From contig PLWR01000747.1 in assembly GCA_003165615.1 (NCBI GenBank), positions 14,807-34,131 on the forward strand: a DNA stretch of 19,325 nucleotides. The letters are read 5' to 3'. The stretch comes from Acidobacteriota bacterium. GTDB lineage: Bacteria; Acidobacteriota; Terriglobia; UBA7540. A program made the position numbers and the translations under genes. The notes under the pieces were generated by a model, which was not told where the DNA came from, searched no databases, and worked only from the letters and a program-made list of their open reading frames with translations. Of this stretch, positions 7,801 to 15,900 are shown piece by piece. The first letter of the stretch is position 1, and each line of letters begins with the position of its first letter.

Positions 7801-8330
7801 ACCAGTTCATTCGCGCCGGGTTTCAGGTAACTCGCCGGGAAGTCAAAAGCGATCGTGGCCGTGGAATAACGGGGCGCAAACACGCTGCCCAGGTCCCCCG
7901 CGTCGTAATTCAACGTGGGATGTTGGTAAAACCAGCCGTGGCGCCCATTGATGCTTACGTCGAGCACCGGGACGCGTGGACTGTAAGCGAGAAGCGCCGC
8001 GGTGAAAGTGTAGACGCCGCGCGGTGGGCCGGAAAGAGAGAATTTAATCGTGAACGGATGCGCCCGGTGGCCAGCCTTGCCATTGGATGAACCTGGCTGA
8101 AACGCCAGCCAGTTCTTACCAGGCTGACTCTTGCCGATAATATACACGGGATCGTCAGCCGGGTTGCTGTAGTCAAGCGGGCCACCCCGCGTAGGGCTGA
8201 CGCCGGAAGCGAACTCTCGGGATGATTTATCAAAATCTCCGATTTGCCAGATAGTGGTGGAAGCGGCGCGGGAGTTTAGAGCGCAAGCGAATATGCAGAC
8301 GACCGGAAGCCATCGGATTTGTGAGCGCAT
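4809..8330 (-). CDS. Secreted GH38 alpha-mannosidase-like glycosidase with N-terminal PL4 domain III-like module
   Basis: A 1173-residue extracytoplasmic protein predicted to hydrolyse alpha-mannoside or related linkages. The start at 8330 follows AAAGGCGG and precedes a Sec signal (WLPVVCIFACALNSRAAS, cleavage near 22-23). An earlier in-frame ATG at 8582 would place a non-signal extension inside the upstream gene and is rejected. Residues about 25-212 begin TTIWQIGDFDKSSREF and resemble the carbohydrate-binding-like domain III of rhamnogalacturonan lyase (PL4). The GH38 catalytic part starts at about 316 with FVVPHEHLDIGYSD (His325, His327, Asp329, metal-site motif), then NISDVPSYTGSYP (Asp438, likely nucleophile position) and NEHTWEADRG (His657). 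The remainder is the family's beta-sandwich C-terminus. It lies 41 bp after the cytoplasmic dehydrogenase, in the same apparent operon. The family is fairly clear; substrate and bond are not. Confidence 0.87.
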   Translation of the reverse strand: MRSQIRWLPVVCIFACALNSRAASTTIWQIGDFDKSSREFASGVSPTRGGPLDYSNPADDPVYIIGKSQPGKNWLAFQPGSSNGKAGHRAHPFTIKFSLSGPPRGVYTFTAALLAYSPRVPVLDVSINGRHGWFYQHPTLNYDAGDLGSVFAPRYSTATIAFDFPASYLKPGANELVLTASDNPDARDDSEGAVMVLGNSGIYFDALRLEQNAGGRFQPTQITANVTPTIFYQSKDGKQVEVIEVDLRLGELAKHGRITLVVGNQKFTAPLVSDRDFGEQRLDFEVPEFATESLADVKVEWNGRSHDFPQKLVPGKKWNVFVVPHEHLDIGYSDYQGKVAEVQSRAIDEAMAIARREPDFRFSLDGYWSAEQFLANRSEEDREEFLELVRQGRIIVPPQYANLLTGLPNVETLIRSLYGGFQFNHEHGGSFTYANISDVPSYTGSYPSILAAVGLKYFLHASNGYRGPFIMLSRMNEKSPWYWEGPDGKRILTWSSLSYHQSRIMFGLPPRLPALRDSLPIFLQSYTRPDYKSDGVIVFGTQWENTDLNPDQVGDFPAWNKLYTYPKIHISGVGDAMDYVARQMGDAVPVLRGDGVPYWEDGAGSDALHTAMARQNEYRALSAEKLSSISALANPHLQPEQTALSALWRNLLLANEHTWEADRGITDPQSNESVKQRDVKDARSTDARRLVNHVLERTMSALADRIPDGSGTLIVFNSLNWQRSSLVETDLDNGLEIVDLSTHQAIPLEVLNTGKSLRHVRFLASDIPAVGYRCYQLRAAKAETPAPATPGASVLENRYYRVELDAASGAIRSIFDKELKRELVDSSSPYRFNQYVYVTGADEGPNRLIDYSIVTPLPQLTPHGAASGKIDSVANLPFADVAWLESSGVNTPRIESEIILPKDQKRIEIVDHVRKDKVYRKEGVYFAFPFAIKHPQFKYALQNGYIDPAKDLLPGGGREWFSIQQWVGLQQGAVAAAIVPVDAPLVALGDIVRGTWPLEFGERSGTIFSYVMNNYWDTNYVAGQGGDFSFRYVITSASGIVAPTLTRMGWEALTPLETDEIKYQDKSVNRPAPLGPAQGSFLNVDNPGVVLLTWKQAEDQNGYILRFLEIAGLAATIGVTSPILDIQSAWRCNAMEENQQSLAVAQKGVRFDVNPYEIVTVRVQGKPTLDAVP

Positions 8331-8371
8331 GAAACCGCCTTTAGTCGTCAGGGCCGTAAAAGCTCGGAGCC

Positions 8372-9373
8372 CTACTCTTCGTCGAGCGCGATGACCCGAC
8401 CGCTTTCCGCCGATTGTCGGGATGCGGTCATTACCCGCATGACCTGGCAGGTCTCTTCCGGGAGGCAGAGGTGAGGCGGCCGGCGATCCGCAACACACGA
8501 CACAAAGTACCGAAGCTGGGCGGTGAACATATCTGCGTCGGGCGCCGTGAGGTCGATCACGGTGCCGTCGCTTTTGTACCACCGGAAGATGTGCGATGCC
8601 TGTTCGCGCTCCTGAATGTTGGCACCAACGCGGAAGGTGTATTCCAGCGCCCCTTCGCTACCGAGAACGCGAATACCTGTGGTGAAGGGCATCGACTCCG
8701 GCATCATGTAACTCGCCTCGATGCAGGCCTGTGCCTGGGGGTACGTCAACGTCGTATGCACGTGATCCCAGCTTTTTGTCGGCGCCTGGATTCCGACGGT
8801 GTACACGCCTTGCGGACGTCCCAGAATCCAATGGATGAAATCCACGTCATGGATTTGCAGGTCAAGCAGGCAACCGCCGCTCTTCGCCGGGTCGCGAAAC
8901 CAGTCGCTCCAGGGTGGGTACTTCCCGAGCCGCCAGGCGGTGACGGAACGGACAGAGCCCACATCGCCCGCCTCGATCATTTCCTGAATGCGCGCATACT
9001 GCGGCCAGAAGCGTAGGATGTGTGCAACCATGAGTATGCGGCCGTGGACCCGGGCCGCCTCAAGCATGCGATGTGCCGAAGTGGCATCAAGCGCCATGGC
9101 CTTCTCACACAGGATGTGGAGGCCGCGCTCGGCGGCTTCCACCGTGGCGACCTCGTGCAGATGGGTAGGAAGGCAAATGATGACGGCATGAAGCCGGTCG
9201 TCAAGAAAAAGTTCCTGGTAGGTGGGGTAAACCTGCAAGCCGGGGAACGTATCACGGAGCTCTGCCGCCTCTTGGGTAGCCACCGCCAAGACCTGAGCGC
9301 CCGGAACCTCTCGGGCCGCCTTCAGATGGATCCGCCCGATGTACCCCATGCCCGCGATTCCCAAGTTGATCAT
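8372..9373 (-). CDS. Cytoplasmic Gfo/Idh/MocA family dehydrogenase
   Basis: A 333-residue NAD(P)-dependent sugar or cyclitol dehydrogenase without a signal peptide. The Rossmann motif GMGYIG lies at 8-13, LPTHLHE at 69-74, the CEKAM catalytic-lysine segment at 89-93 (Lys91) and LLDLQIHDVDFIHW at 169-182 with the conserved His175/Asp176. Its length is normal for the family. The start is 3 nt after the stop of the upstream DegT gene, so the two are probably translationally coupled. DegT plus Gfo/Idh is the classic pair for making or dismantling amino sugars through a keto intermediate, as in 3-amino-sugar and aminocyclitol pathways. Here, next to glycosidases, a catabolic direction is equally possible. 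Confidence 0.9.
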   Translation of the reverse strand: MINLGIAGMGYIGRIHLKAAREVPGAQVLAVATQEAAELRDTFPGLQVYPTYQELFLDDRLHAVIICLPTHLHEVATVEAAERGLHILCEKAMALDATSAHRMLEAARVHGRILMVAHILRFWPQYARIQEMIEAGDVGSVRSVTAWRLGKYPPWSDWFRDPAKSGGCLLDLQIHDVDFIHWILGRPQGVYTVGIQAPTKSWDHVHTTLTYPQAQACIEASYMMPESMPFTTGIRVLGSEGALEYTFRVGANIQEREQASHIFRWYKSDGTVIDLTAPDADMFTAQLRYFVSCVADRRPPHLCLPEETCQVMRVMTASRQSAESGRVIALDEE

Positions 9374-9376
9374 GTG

Positions 9377-10687
9377 CTATCCAACCCTGTGCACCGCGGC
9401 CGGCTCGAAATCCAGGCGATGCGCGTGAATCTTCTCAATGGCGCTGACAATGTCGTCCATGTCTGCCTGCTCGGCCAAGAGCAACCGATGCTCCAACCAC
9501 ACCGCTTCGCGGCAGATCCTTTCCGACACCGGGCAAAGTGCGGCGAAGGACACGTAATCGAGCGGTTTTCCATAATGCCCACACGTGACGGGGCAACCAT
9601 GTGGGTAGAATGCCTGGTTTACGAACATGGGATTTTTGTAAAGTGGGTCGACGTACCCGCCAAAGCAGGGGATTCCTTCCTTTTCCAAGGCAAGAAGGAA
9701 ATCCTGGCGGGTTACGCCGAATTCCGCCTCATGGAAGCGGAATGGGTAAATGTGGAAGGAAGGCTTGGTAGCAAAATCGCGCACGACAACCGGCCGAATG
9801 CCGGGGAAACTCGCCAGACGCTGGGTCAGATAGAGCGCGTTCTGTCTTCGCCGCGCATTCTGGTCATCGATGCGTTTGAGCTGCTCCAGGAGAATCGCAC
9901 CCTGGAATTCCGTGAGGCGATAATTCCAGCCCAACCAGTGATGCTCGTACCAGGGCCTTCCCACCTTGCGTCCAGCCCAGATAAGCGCCTCGCACATCAT
10001 GGCGAGGTCGCGATCGTTGGTGGTGATCAGCCCGCCTTCGCCCGCCGTCATGTTTTTCGAAGCCTGGAAGCTGAAGGTGCCAGCGTTGCCGATGCTCCCC
10101 AGGCCCCGATCTTTCCAGGTGGCGCCGTGGGCGTGCGCGGCGTCTTCGACGACGACGAGATTATGGCGCTGGGCGATCCCTTGCAAGGCTTCCATGTCGG
10201 CCGCGAGACCCGCGAAGTGCACGGGGAGGATCGCCTTGGTGTTCGGCGTGATAGCTTCTTCAACTCGCCGCGGATCGATGTTGAAGGTGTCTTCCTCAAT
10301 GTCGACGAAGATGGGGATGGCGTTGAGCATCAGAACCGACGATGCCGTGGCGATAAACGTGTATGCGGGAACGATGACCTCATCGCCCGGTCCGATGCCC
10401 AAAGCCTTTAGAGCGACCTCGATGGCGGCGGTGCCGTTGGCGCAGGCGATGCCGTATTTCGCCGTCTGCAAGTGCGCGAAGGCTTCTTGAAACTCTGCCA
10501 CGCGCGAGCGCGGCTGCCCTGGTTCCGGGTCGCGCATCTCCACGCCTTCGCCGTATGAATAGCGCCACCACTTGCCGCTGCGCAGCACGCCCAGCAACGC
10601 GCGTTCTTCCCTTTCGTCAAAGACCGGCCACGAGGGAAAAGGCTTGGTCCGTATGGGGGTGCCTCCAAGGATTGCCAATTGACTCAT
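9377..10687 (-). CDS. DegT/DnrJ/EryC1/StrS family PLP-dependent aminotransferase
   Basis: A full-length (436 aa) sugar/cyclitol aminotransferase. The N-terminus LAILGGTPIRTKPFPSWPVF is typical of the scyllo-inosose/AHBA-synthase-like branch. The phosphate loop ANGTAAIEVAL lies at about 83-93, VVEDAAHAHGA holds the cofactor Asp182 and His185, and FSFQASKNMTAGEGG holds the PLP Lys211. WNYRLTEFQGAILLEQL follows at about 254-270. The start at 10687 has GGAGA about 6 nt upstream. It follows the ROK gene by 82 bp and is coupled to the Gfo/Idh gene downstream. It differs from the truncated DegT at 309-1274, which belongs to another branch (Gln rather than His two residues after the VEDxA segment), so the two are not a recent duplication. 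The amino acceptor is unknown. Confidence 0.92.
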   Translation of the reverse strand: MSQLAILGGTPIRTKPFPSWPVFDEREERALLGVLRSGKWWRYSYGEGVEMRDPEPGQPRSRVAEFQEAFAHLQTAKYGIACANGTAAIEVALKALGIGPGDEVIVPAYTFIATASSVLMLNAIPIFVDIEEDTFNIDPRRVEEAITPNTKAILPVHFAGLAADMEALQGIAQRHNLVVVEDAAHAHGATWKDRGLGSIGNAGTFSFQASKNMTAGEGGLITTNDRDLAMMCEALIWAGRKVGRPWYEHHWLGWNYRLTEFQGAILLEQLKRIDDQNARRRQNALYLTQRLASFPGIRPVVVRDFATKPSFHIYPFRFHEAEFGVTRQDFLLALEKEGIPCFGGYVDPLYKNPMFVNQAFYPHGCPVTCGHYGKPLDYVSFAALCPVSERICREAVWLEHRLLLAEQADMDDIVSAIEKIHAHRLDFEPAAVHRVG

Positions 10688-10769
10688 GAGATTCTCCGAT
10701 CATCCGCGGCGCTGACTGATATTAGATTCCGGATGCCCTATGGGGCTCCTAACTTGAGCTCCTTGATCC

Positions 10770-12050
10770 TCAGGCGACTTCGTTAAGCGGCAATTCGCGC
10801 AAACCTGACATGAGTGGTACAGGCTCAATCATGAATCGCGGTGGCCGGAAAGCGGGGATCTCGAAGTGTTTGTCAAACACCAGTAACCCCATTCCAAGAA
10901 GGCCGGGTTCACTTGCCACCTTTGCGAAACGTATTGAGAGGCGTTCGACGGAATTGCTCAGCGCTTGCCGTTTGATCACTTGCGTGATCTGGTCGAGCAG
11001 CCCGTCTCCCGCGGTTTCCAGACGCTTATCAAGAACAACGATGGCCGGATTGAAGAGGTTAACGAGGTTTGCTAAACCCCGGCCCAGGTAGTTGCCAAGT
11101 TCAGCGACAATGTTGCCGCAGATCTTGTCTCCCGCACTCGCAGCCTGTAGAACCATCCAGGCCGTCAGGTTCTTTTCGTCGAGTCCGGCGAGGGAAAGCA
11201 CTTGTGAATTCGCTCCCTCACGGAGTGCTTTGCGAATCCGCGCCACGAGTGCGTTCGCCGCAACGACCGCCTCAAGACATCCGATGCTTCCGCACTTGCA
11301 AGCCGGACCACCCTCCACGGCATGGGTGTGTCCGAACTCGCCAACAGCGCAATCCTGACCATACAAGAGACGACCGTCGATGATGATGCCGGCACCAATC
11401 CCGACGCCGTAGTCAACATAGATCATGTTTTCGCACTTGTCTCCGGCCCCGAGCATCCGTTCCGCGACGGTCTTGGCGCGAGTCTTGCTCTCTACCACCG
11501 TCGGGCTCTTAAACTCCCGTTCGAAGGTCTCCTTCAAGGGAACTTCTCTCCAAAATTCAATCGTCGACGAAGTCGCGGTCACACCCCGACGGCTATCGAC
11601 CAGCCCTGGATCCGCAATCCCTATGCCCAGAACGGACTCCTTGCGAATGTTCGTTCCGCGGATCAGCCTTCGAACGCACGTTTGCAATTGCTTCAAAAGT
11701 CCTTCCACTCCTCCGGCCAAATTGGTAGGCTCTTTAATGATTTCCCGAATGCGAAGCTGGATGTCGAGCACCCCGGCGACAACCGTGTTCTCGTCGAACT
11801 CCAGCGCCACCGCGGAACCATATTCGCTATTCAGCGTGAGCAGAACTTGCTTGCGGCCCATGGGATTGTTGGAAAGGCCCGCTTCAATAACCCGCCCCTC
11901 TTCCAGCAACTCCCGCACGAGGTCAGAGATGGTGGTCTTCCGGAACTCCGTCAATTCGTGAATCTGCACGCGGGACACAGGGCCGAAGCGCCGAATAACT
12001 GCTTCGATGGTGAGCTTGTCATGTTCTTTCTTCTTACCGACGTGTTTCAT
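10770..12050 (-). CDS. ROK family transcriptional regulator
   Basis: A 426-residue repressor-type ROK protein. The chosen start (MKHVGKKKEHDKLTIE) has GGAG 10 nt upstream; longer in-frame starts at 12077 and 12128 lack one. An N-terminal winged helix covers about 10-58 (AVIRRFGPVSRVQIHELTEF). The sugar-kinase-like fold follows, with DYGVGIGAGIIIDG at about 213-226 and the ROK zinc signature GHTHAVEGGPACKCGSIGC with His241, Cys251, Cys253 and Cys258. At the place where ROK kinases carry the catalytic Asp in an 'END.NAA..AE' motif, this protein reads VVESKTRAKTVAE, so it probably binds but does not phosphorylate its sugar. First gene of the leftward group and divergent from the TonB receptor, it likely controls both sides. 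The inducer is unknown. Confidence 0.92.
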   Translation of the reverse strand: MKHVGKKKEHDKLTIEAVIRRFGPVSRVQIHELTEFRKTTISDLVRELLEEGRVIEAGLSNNPMGRKQVLLTLNSEYGSAVALEFDENTVVAGVLDIQLRIREIIKEPTNLAGGVEGLLKQLQTCVRRLIRGTNIRKESVLGIGIADPGLVDSRRGVTATSSTIEFWREVPLKETFEREFKSPTVVESKTRAKTVAERMLGAGDKCENMIYVDYGVGIGAGIIIDGRLLYGQDCAVGEFGHTHAVEGGPACKCGSIGCLEAVVAANALVARIRKALREGANSQVLSLAGLDEKNLTAWMVLQAASAGDKICGNIVAELGNYLGRGLANLVNLFNPAIVVLDKRLETAGDGLLDQITQVIKRQALSNSVERLSIRFAKVASEPGLLGMGLLVFDKHFEIPAFRPPRFMIEPVPLMSGLRELPLNEVA

Positions 12051-12304
12051 AAGAATGTTACTCCAAGCCGGCTCCATGGAAAGGCGATGAATCCCTCGCG
12101 AGGGTAGCCTGCCTCGCGCGGAGCGCATGTAACGTGTTCGGTATTTCTACCAAGCCCGTTATCGTATCTTGAGTCTTCGCCCCGAGCAAATAAGAACGGA
12201 AAAGCCTGATAAGCCGGCGGGAACACGCGGGACATCACACGGAGGCTGTTGTTAGGCATGTCCTGACCACTTTCACGTCAACTTGCGGCGATTAACACTG
12301 CGGG
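12051..12304 (-). other. Leader region of the ROK transcript
   Basis: If the minus-strand promoter at 12305-12333 is used, the ROK gene has an untranslated leader of roughly 245 nt. It contains the GGAG ribosome binding site near 12061-12064. I see no convincing gene or riboswitch in it. Confidence 0.35.
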
Positions 12305-12333
12305 ATCATAGACAGAACGGGGAACCATGTCAA
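12305..12333 (-). promoter_or_regulatory. Sigma-70-type promoter for the ROK-led group
   Basis: On the minus strand a perfect TTGACA (12333-12328) is followed after exactly 17 nt by TATGAT (12310-12305), five of six matches to the -10 consensus. It points to the ROK gene. Its position back to back with a plus-strand promoter 82 bp away supports a shared divergent control region. Confidence 0.65.
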
Positions 12334-12345
12334 GATGAAAATAAC

Positions 12346-12358
12346 TTAATGATATTAA
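12346..12358. repeat. Short palindrome, candidate operator half of the divergent region
   Basis: TTAAT-GAT-ATTAA is a perfect inverted repeat with 5-bp arms and a 3-nt spacer. It lies between the two divergent promoters, in a run of AT-rich DNA that contrasts with the GC-rich surroundings. A regulator site is plausible; chance palindromes are easier in AT-rich DNA. Confidence 0.35.
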
Positions 12359-12362
12359 ATAG

Positions 12363-12398
12363 ACATATTTTTGTAAAATTCTGGATATAAAAATATGT
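12363..12398. promoter_or_regulatory. 10-bp inverted repeat, candidate ROK operator
   Basis: ACATATTTTT (12363-12372) and AAAAATATGT (12389-12398) are perfect inverted repeats with a 16-nt spacer. They lie just upstream of the plus-strand -35 box. Known ROK repressors of the NagC/Mlc type bind AT-rich palindromes with T-run and A-run arms, so this is the best candidate site for the adjacent ROK protein. Assignment to that protein is inference. Confidence 0.5.
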
Positions 12399-12414
12399 TT
12401 TCGATAAAAAGTGC

Positions 12415-12443
12415 TTGACATCGCATTTTGAAACCGCTATCGT
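12415..12443 (+). promoter_or_regulatory. Sigma-70-type promoter toward the TonB receptor
   Basis: A perfect TTGACA (12415-12420), a 17-nt spacer and TATCGT (12438-12443, four of six consensus bases) point to the TonB receptor gene. It directly follows the 12363-12398 inverted repeat, so a repressor or activator bound there would affect it. Confidence 0.55.
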
Positions 12444-12968
12444 CTGGCGCATCAATTGGCAGTTTATCTGGAGAGAAGTCGAACAATGGACTCCTTGCTA
12501 GCTGGGGAATTACTACCACAAGTGGGAATGATCACCACGGCCAAGGTGCTGCCTGGGTCTCCCCGGCGATGCTCCTGGGAAAGAAACGGGAACCGCACCG
12601 GAGCGCGGAAGGCATTCGGGGAATCCAGCGGCACAGCGGGGAGCAGCGCCGCGCAAAGCGCGCCAGGCAGAGGGTCGCGAGCGGGGCCCAACCCCCTCGG
12701 GTGGCAGCACCGAATAGCAGTTCTCCTGTCATCATCCGACCCTTACACTCTTTCCGTTAATGAACCTAATTCGGCCACCGGCCGTTCTTCACCAGCAGAA
12801 CCTGAATGTACGCGGTGTTTCACTTTTCTCACTGTGCTTGGGGTCAGCCGTAAGGCGCCATTCGCGGCGATATAAAAGCACCCCCAAGATTTCGTCTTTG
12901 CAGGTTTCGGGATTGGGTCAACCAACGGCAGCGCAAGATGGGGGAGATCTTCCCCACAAGGAGGATGT
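12444..12968 (+). other. Long leader upstream of the TonB receptor
   Basis: About 520 bp separate the predicted promoter from the receptor start. The open frames here look like shadows, and no known riboswitch was recognised. Two local structures stand out: a CGCGC-AAA-GCGCG hairpin near 12650-12663, and a GGGGG/TCCCC hairpin just before the ribosome binding site. A promoter closer to the gene is possible, but I found no well-spaced pair. Confidence 0.35.
12940..12955 (+). promoter_or_regulatory. Hairpin beside the TonB receptor ribosome binding site
   Basis: GGGGG (12940-12944) can pair with TCCCC (12951-12955), including one G-U pair, around a 6-nt loop AGATCT. It ends 2-3 nt before the AAGGAGG ribosome binding site (about 12958-12964). 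It could modulate translation or stabilise the 5' end; a regulatory role is unproven. Confidence 0.3.
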
Positions 12969-15900
12969 ATGCGGAATCAATCGTTTTTGCGACTCAGGAT
13001 GTTGCCTCTCGGCATCCTGTTGTTCCTCGCGGGATTCGCGGGGCTTGGAATTGCCCAGCGCTCCACCACATCATTGAGTGGCACAGTCACAGACTCTTCG
13101 GGCGCTCTAGTCCCTAATGCCAAAGTTGAGATTATCTCGGTGGCAGAGGGATTTGCCCGAACGGATAAAACAAATGCTGCAGGAGAATACCTGTTTCCTG
13201 ACCTAACTCCGGGTGCCTATGACATCTCGGTGGAAGTTCAGGGGTTCAAGAAGTCATTGGTAAGTGGGATCAAACTATACGTCGGCCAGCCGGTCACCCA
13301 GGACTTCCACCTGGAGGTCGGGACCGTCGCGCAGTCGGTGACGGTGGCGGGCACGCCACCCTTGCTAAACCAGACGACGGCCGTTGTTGGAACGGTTATC
13401 GAGAGCACTCTCATCACCGCCCTTCCGCTCAACGGCCGCAACTTTATGGAACTTCCTCGCCTGTCGCCAGGAGCGAGCTCGGATGTGAACCGAAATACAT
13501 TTGACTCCGTCCAGATCAATCCGACGGCGCAAAGCTTCAATGTGAACGGGCAGCGAGGCGACTATAATCAGGTAACTCTGGATGACACGCTGATCACGGA
13601 GTGGCAACACGGCAGCAATACTTTTTCCCCCAGTGTGGACGCGGTGCAGGAATTTCAAGTGTCGACCAGCAACTATTCCGCCGCCGAAGGATCGGAGTCA
13701 GCGGCGCATGTGAACCTGGTCACCAAGTCTGGAACCAATTCCTTGCACGGCGATGCTTATGAATTCCTTCGCAACGGCGCGCTGGACTCCAGATACTGGT
13801 ACGCGCCGACCCTCCCACCTTTCCGCCGGAACCAGTTTGGAGGAACGGTGGGGGGACCTTTGGATATTCCGAAACTCTATGACGGTAAGGATAAGACGTT
13901 CTTCTTTGCTTCTTACGAGGGGTTTCGCCAGTGGCAGGGGATTCCAGTTACCGGTCTGTTCCCCACGTCCGCCCAACTTGAAGGCGATCTATCCACGGTC
14001 GCCACACCCGATAACCCGGTGATCGACCCCACGACGGGAGCGGGCTTCCAAGGGAACATAGTCCCACAGAATCGTGTGCCGACTCATTTGCTGAATTTTC
14101 TCCAAAATGGAATTGGTAAGGGTCCGTGGCTTCCCCTGCCCAATACATCAACGCCATCGGGGGCGTATAACTATCAAAGTTCGAGCCCCGACCTGTTCAA
14201 CAACGACCAGTTCATGACGAGGATTGACCAGAGGGTTGGCAACAAGACTTTCTTGTACGGACGATATGCATTCAATAATGCCGCCCTGACAAATCCGAAT
14301 CTGAATCCCAACTGGCAGTACATCCAGACAAACCGGACAAATTCAGTAGCATTCCACGAGTCTACACAGCTCAAGCCGAATCTGTTCTGGGATATTACGT
14401 TCGGTTGGTCAAGATTTCACCAGAATGAGTACTACACCACGGCCTATAAGAATGATGTCGTCAGTGAACTGGGAATTAAAGGGCTGTCGACGCTTGGCGC
14501 CGCCTGGGGAGCTCCAAGTTGGGGCGTGACGGGCTATAGCAGTTTTGGGGAAGTCGGCTCGGCGCCGCGCGGATGGAAGCCCAACGTTATCGAGTTCCAC
14601 CCCGGATTCAGTTGGATTGCGGGCAAACACTCTATAAAGTACGGGATGGATTTCTACCGCGTTCTGCACACCTTCCCCGAAGCTCTCGTTCCCGACGGAT
14701 CTTTTGGGTTCAACGGACAGTTCACCAATTATCCTCTAGCTGACTTCCTTTTGGGCCTTCCTGACTCTGTCGATGTCTCCACCACGCCCTTCGATGGCCA
14801 ATACCGTTACACCATGCTGGACGGGTATTTCAATGACGACTGGAAGGTAACTCCCCATCTGGTCCTTAATCTGGGGCTGCGTTATGAGTGGAAGGGCACA
14901 CCTTATTCGGCCAATCACAGTGCCTCGGACCTCTATTTGGGACCGAATAATGCCGCTCCGCAGCTTTATACTTCCCAAAATTTCGGACCGATCACCTTCG
15001 ATGGGGTAAAACAGGCCCTTCTCCCGGGAGTGTCCTCTGTAACCGCCGAGAGCCTGGGATTACCGGACTCTCTGATCCGTCGCGACGACAGGAACATCGG
15101 ACCTCGGTTCGGTTTTGCGTACTCCCTTCCGAAGCTCTCCAACACGGTACTCCGCGGTGGATATGGGTACTTCTTCCAACGGGACACGGACAATGCTTAC
15201 GTTGATCTGGATCTGAATCCGCCTTTTATTTACAGCGCCATCTACTCATTGAATTCGTCGAACATCAATCAGTTTAACTGGTTCGATCCAACCAACGGGG
15301 CGTCCTTGAATTTACTTGGATATTACTGTTTGAATCCCGCTTACAGAACTCCCCGGACCCAGCAATGGAACCTGACCATGGAGCATACACACTGGGGCTC
15401 GCTCTTCTCTTTGGCGTATGTCGGCAATGTCTCTGAGCACCTACCTTCTTTTGAAGAGCCGAACCAAGCCCGGCCCGGCCCGGGGTCCTTCGCGTCGCGT
15501 GAGCGCTGGCCCAACTCACCATTTTTCTTCTGGCAAAGCTGGAACGGAATTTCCAATTACAATGGCCTCCAGGCAAAGTTCCAAAAGACCTTCGCGCACG
15601 GATTTACCTTGCTTTCAGGATTTACCTGGAGCAAGGCGCTGGACAACACCGATGGGACCTTTGTGGGTGAGGGCGCAGGCGGGAGCGCATCAATTCAGGA
15701 CAGTTACAATTCGTCCATGAATTACGGCTTATCTACCCAAGACGCTCCGAAGCGGTTCTTCATCGCCTATCTTTACGAACTGCCGGTTGGTCGCGGGAAA
15801 CTACTCCTAAATCAGGGGGGTGCTGCCGCCGCTGTGCTGGGAGGCTGGCAGGTCAACGGCATCACAACCGCTCAATCGGGAAACCCCGTCTATGTTCAGC

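Noticed and set aside
8331..8582. 84-residue N-terminal extension of the GH38 gene
   Set aside because: The extension is Arg/Pro-rich and overlaps the end of the dehydrogenase gene. It also hides the clear Sec signal, and a ribosome binding site directly precedes the shorter start.
9020..10411. Long (463-codon) plus-strand open frame
   Set aside because: It is antisense to two well-supported genes (DegT and Gfo/Idh), shows no family motifs, and is explained by high GC codon use on the minus strand.
12560..12700. Cobalamin-riboswitch-like G/C-rich patches in the receptor leader
   Set aside because: Some short blocks are reminiscent, but the ordered conserved core of the riboswitch is not present.
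12486..12875. Possible leader ORF with a GGAGA-like site before the TonB receptor
   Set aside because: Its composition is low-complexity (Ser, Gly, Arg, Pro), it overlaps frames on both strands equally well, and no family is recognisable.
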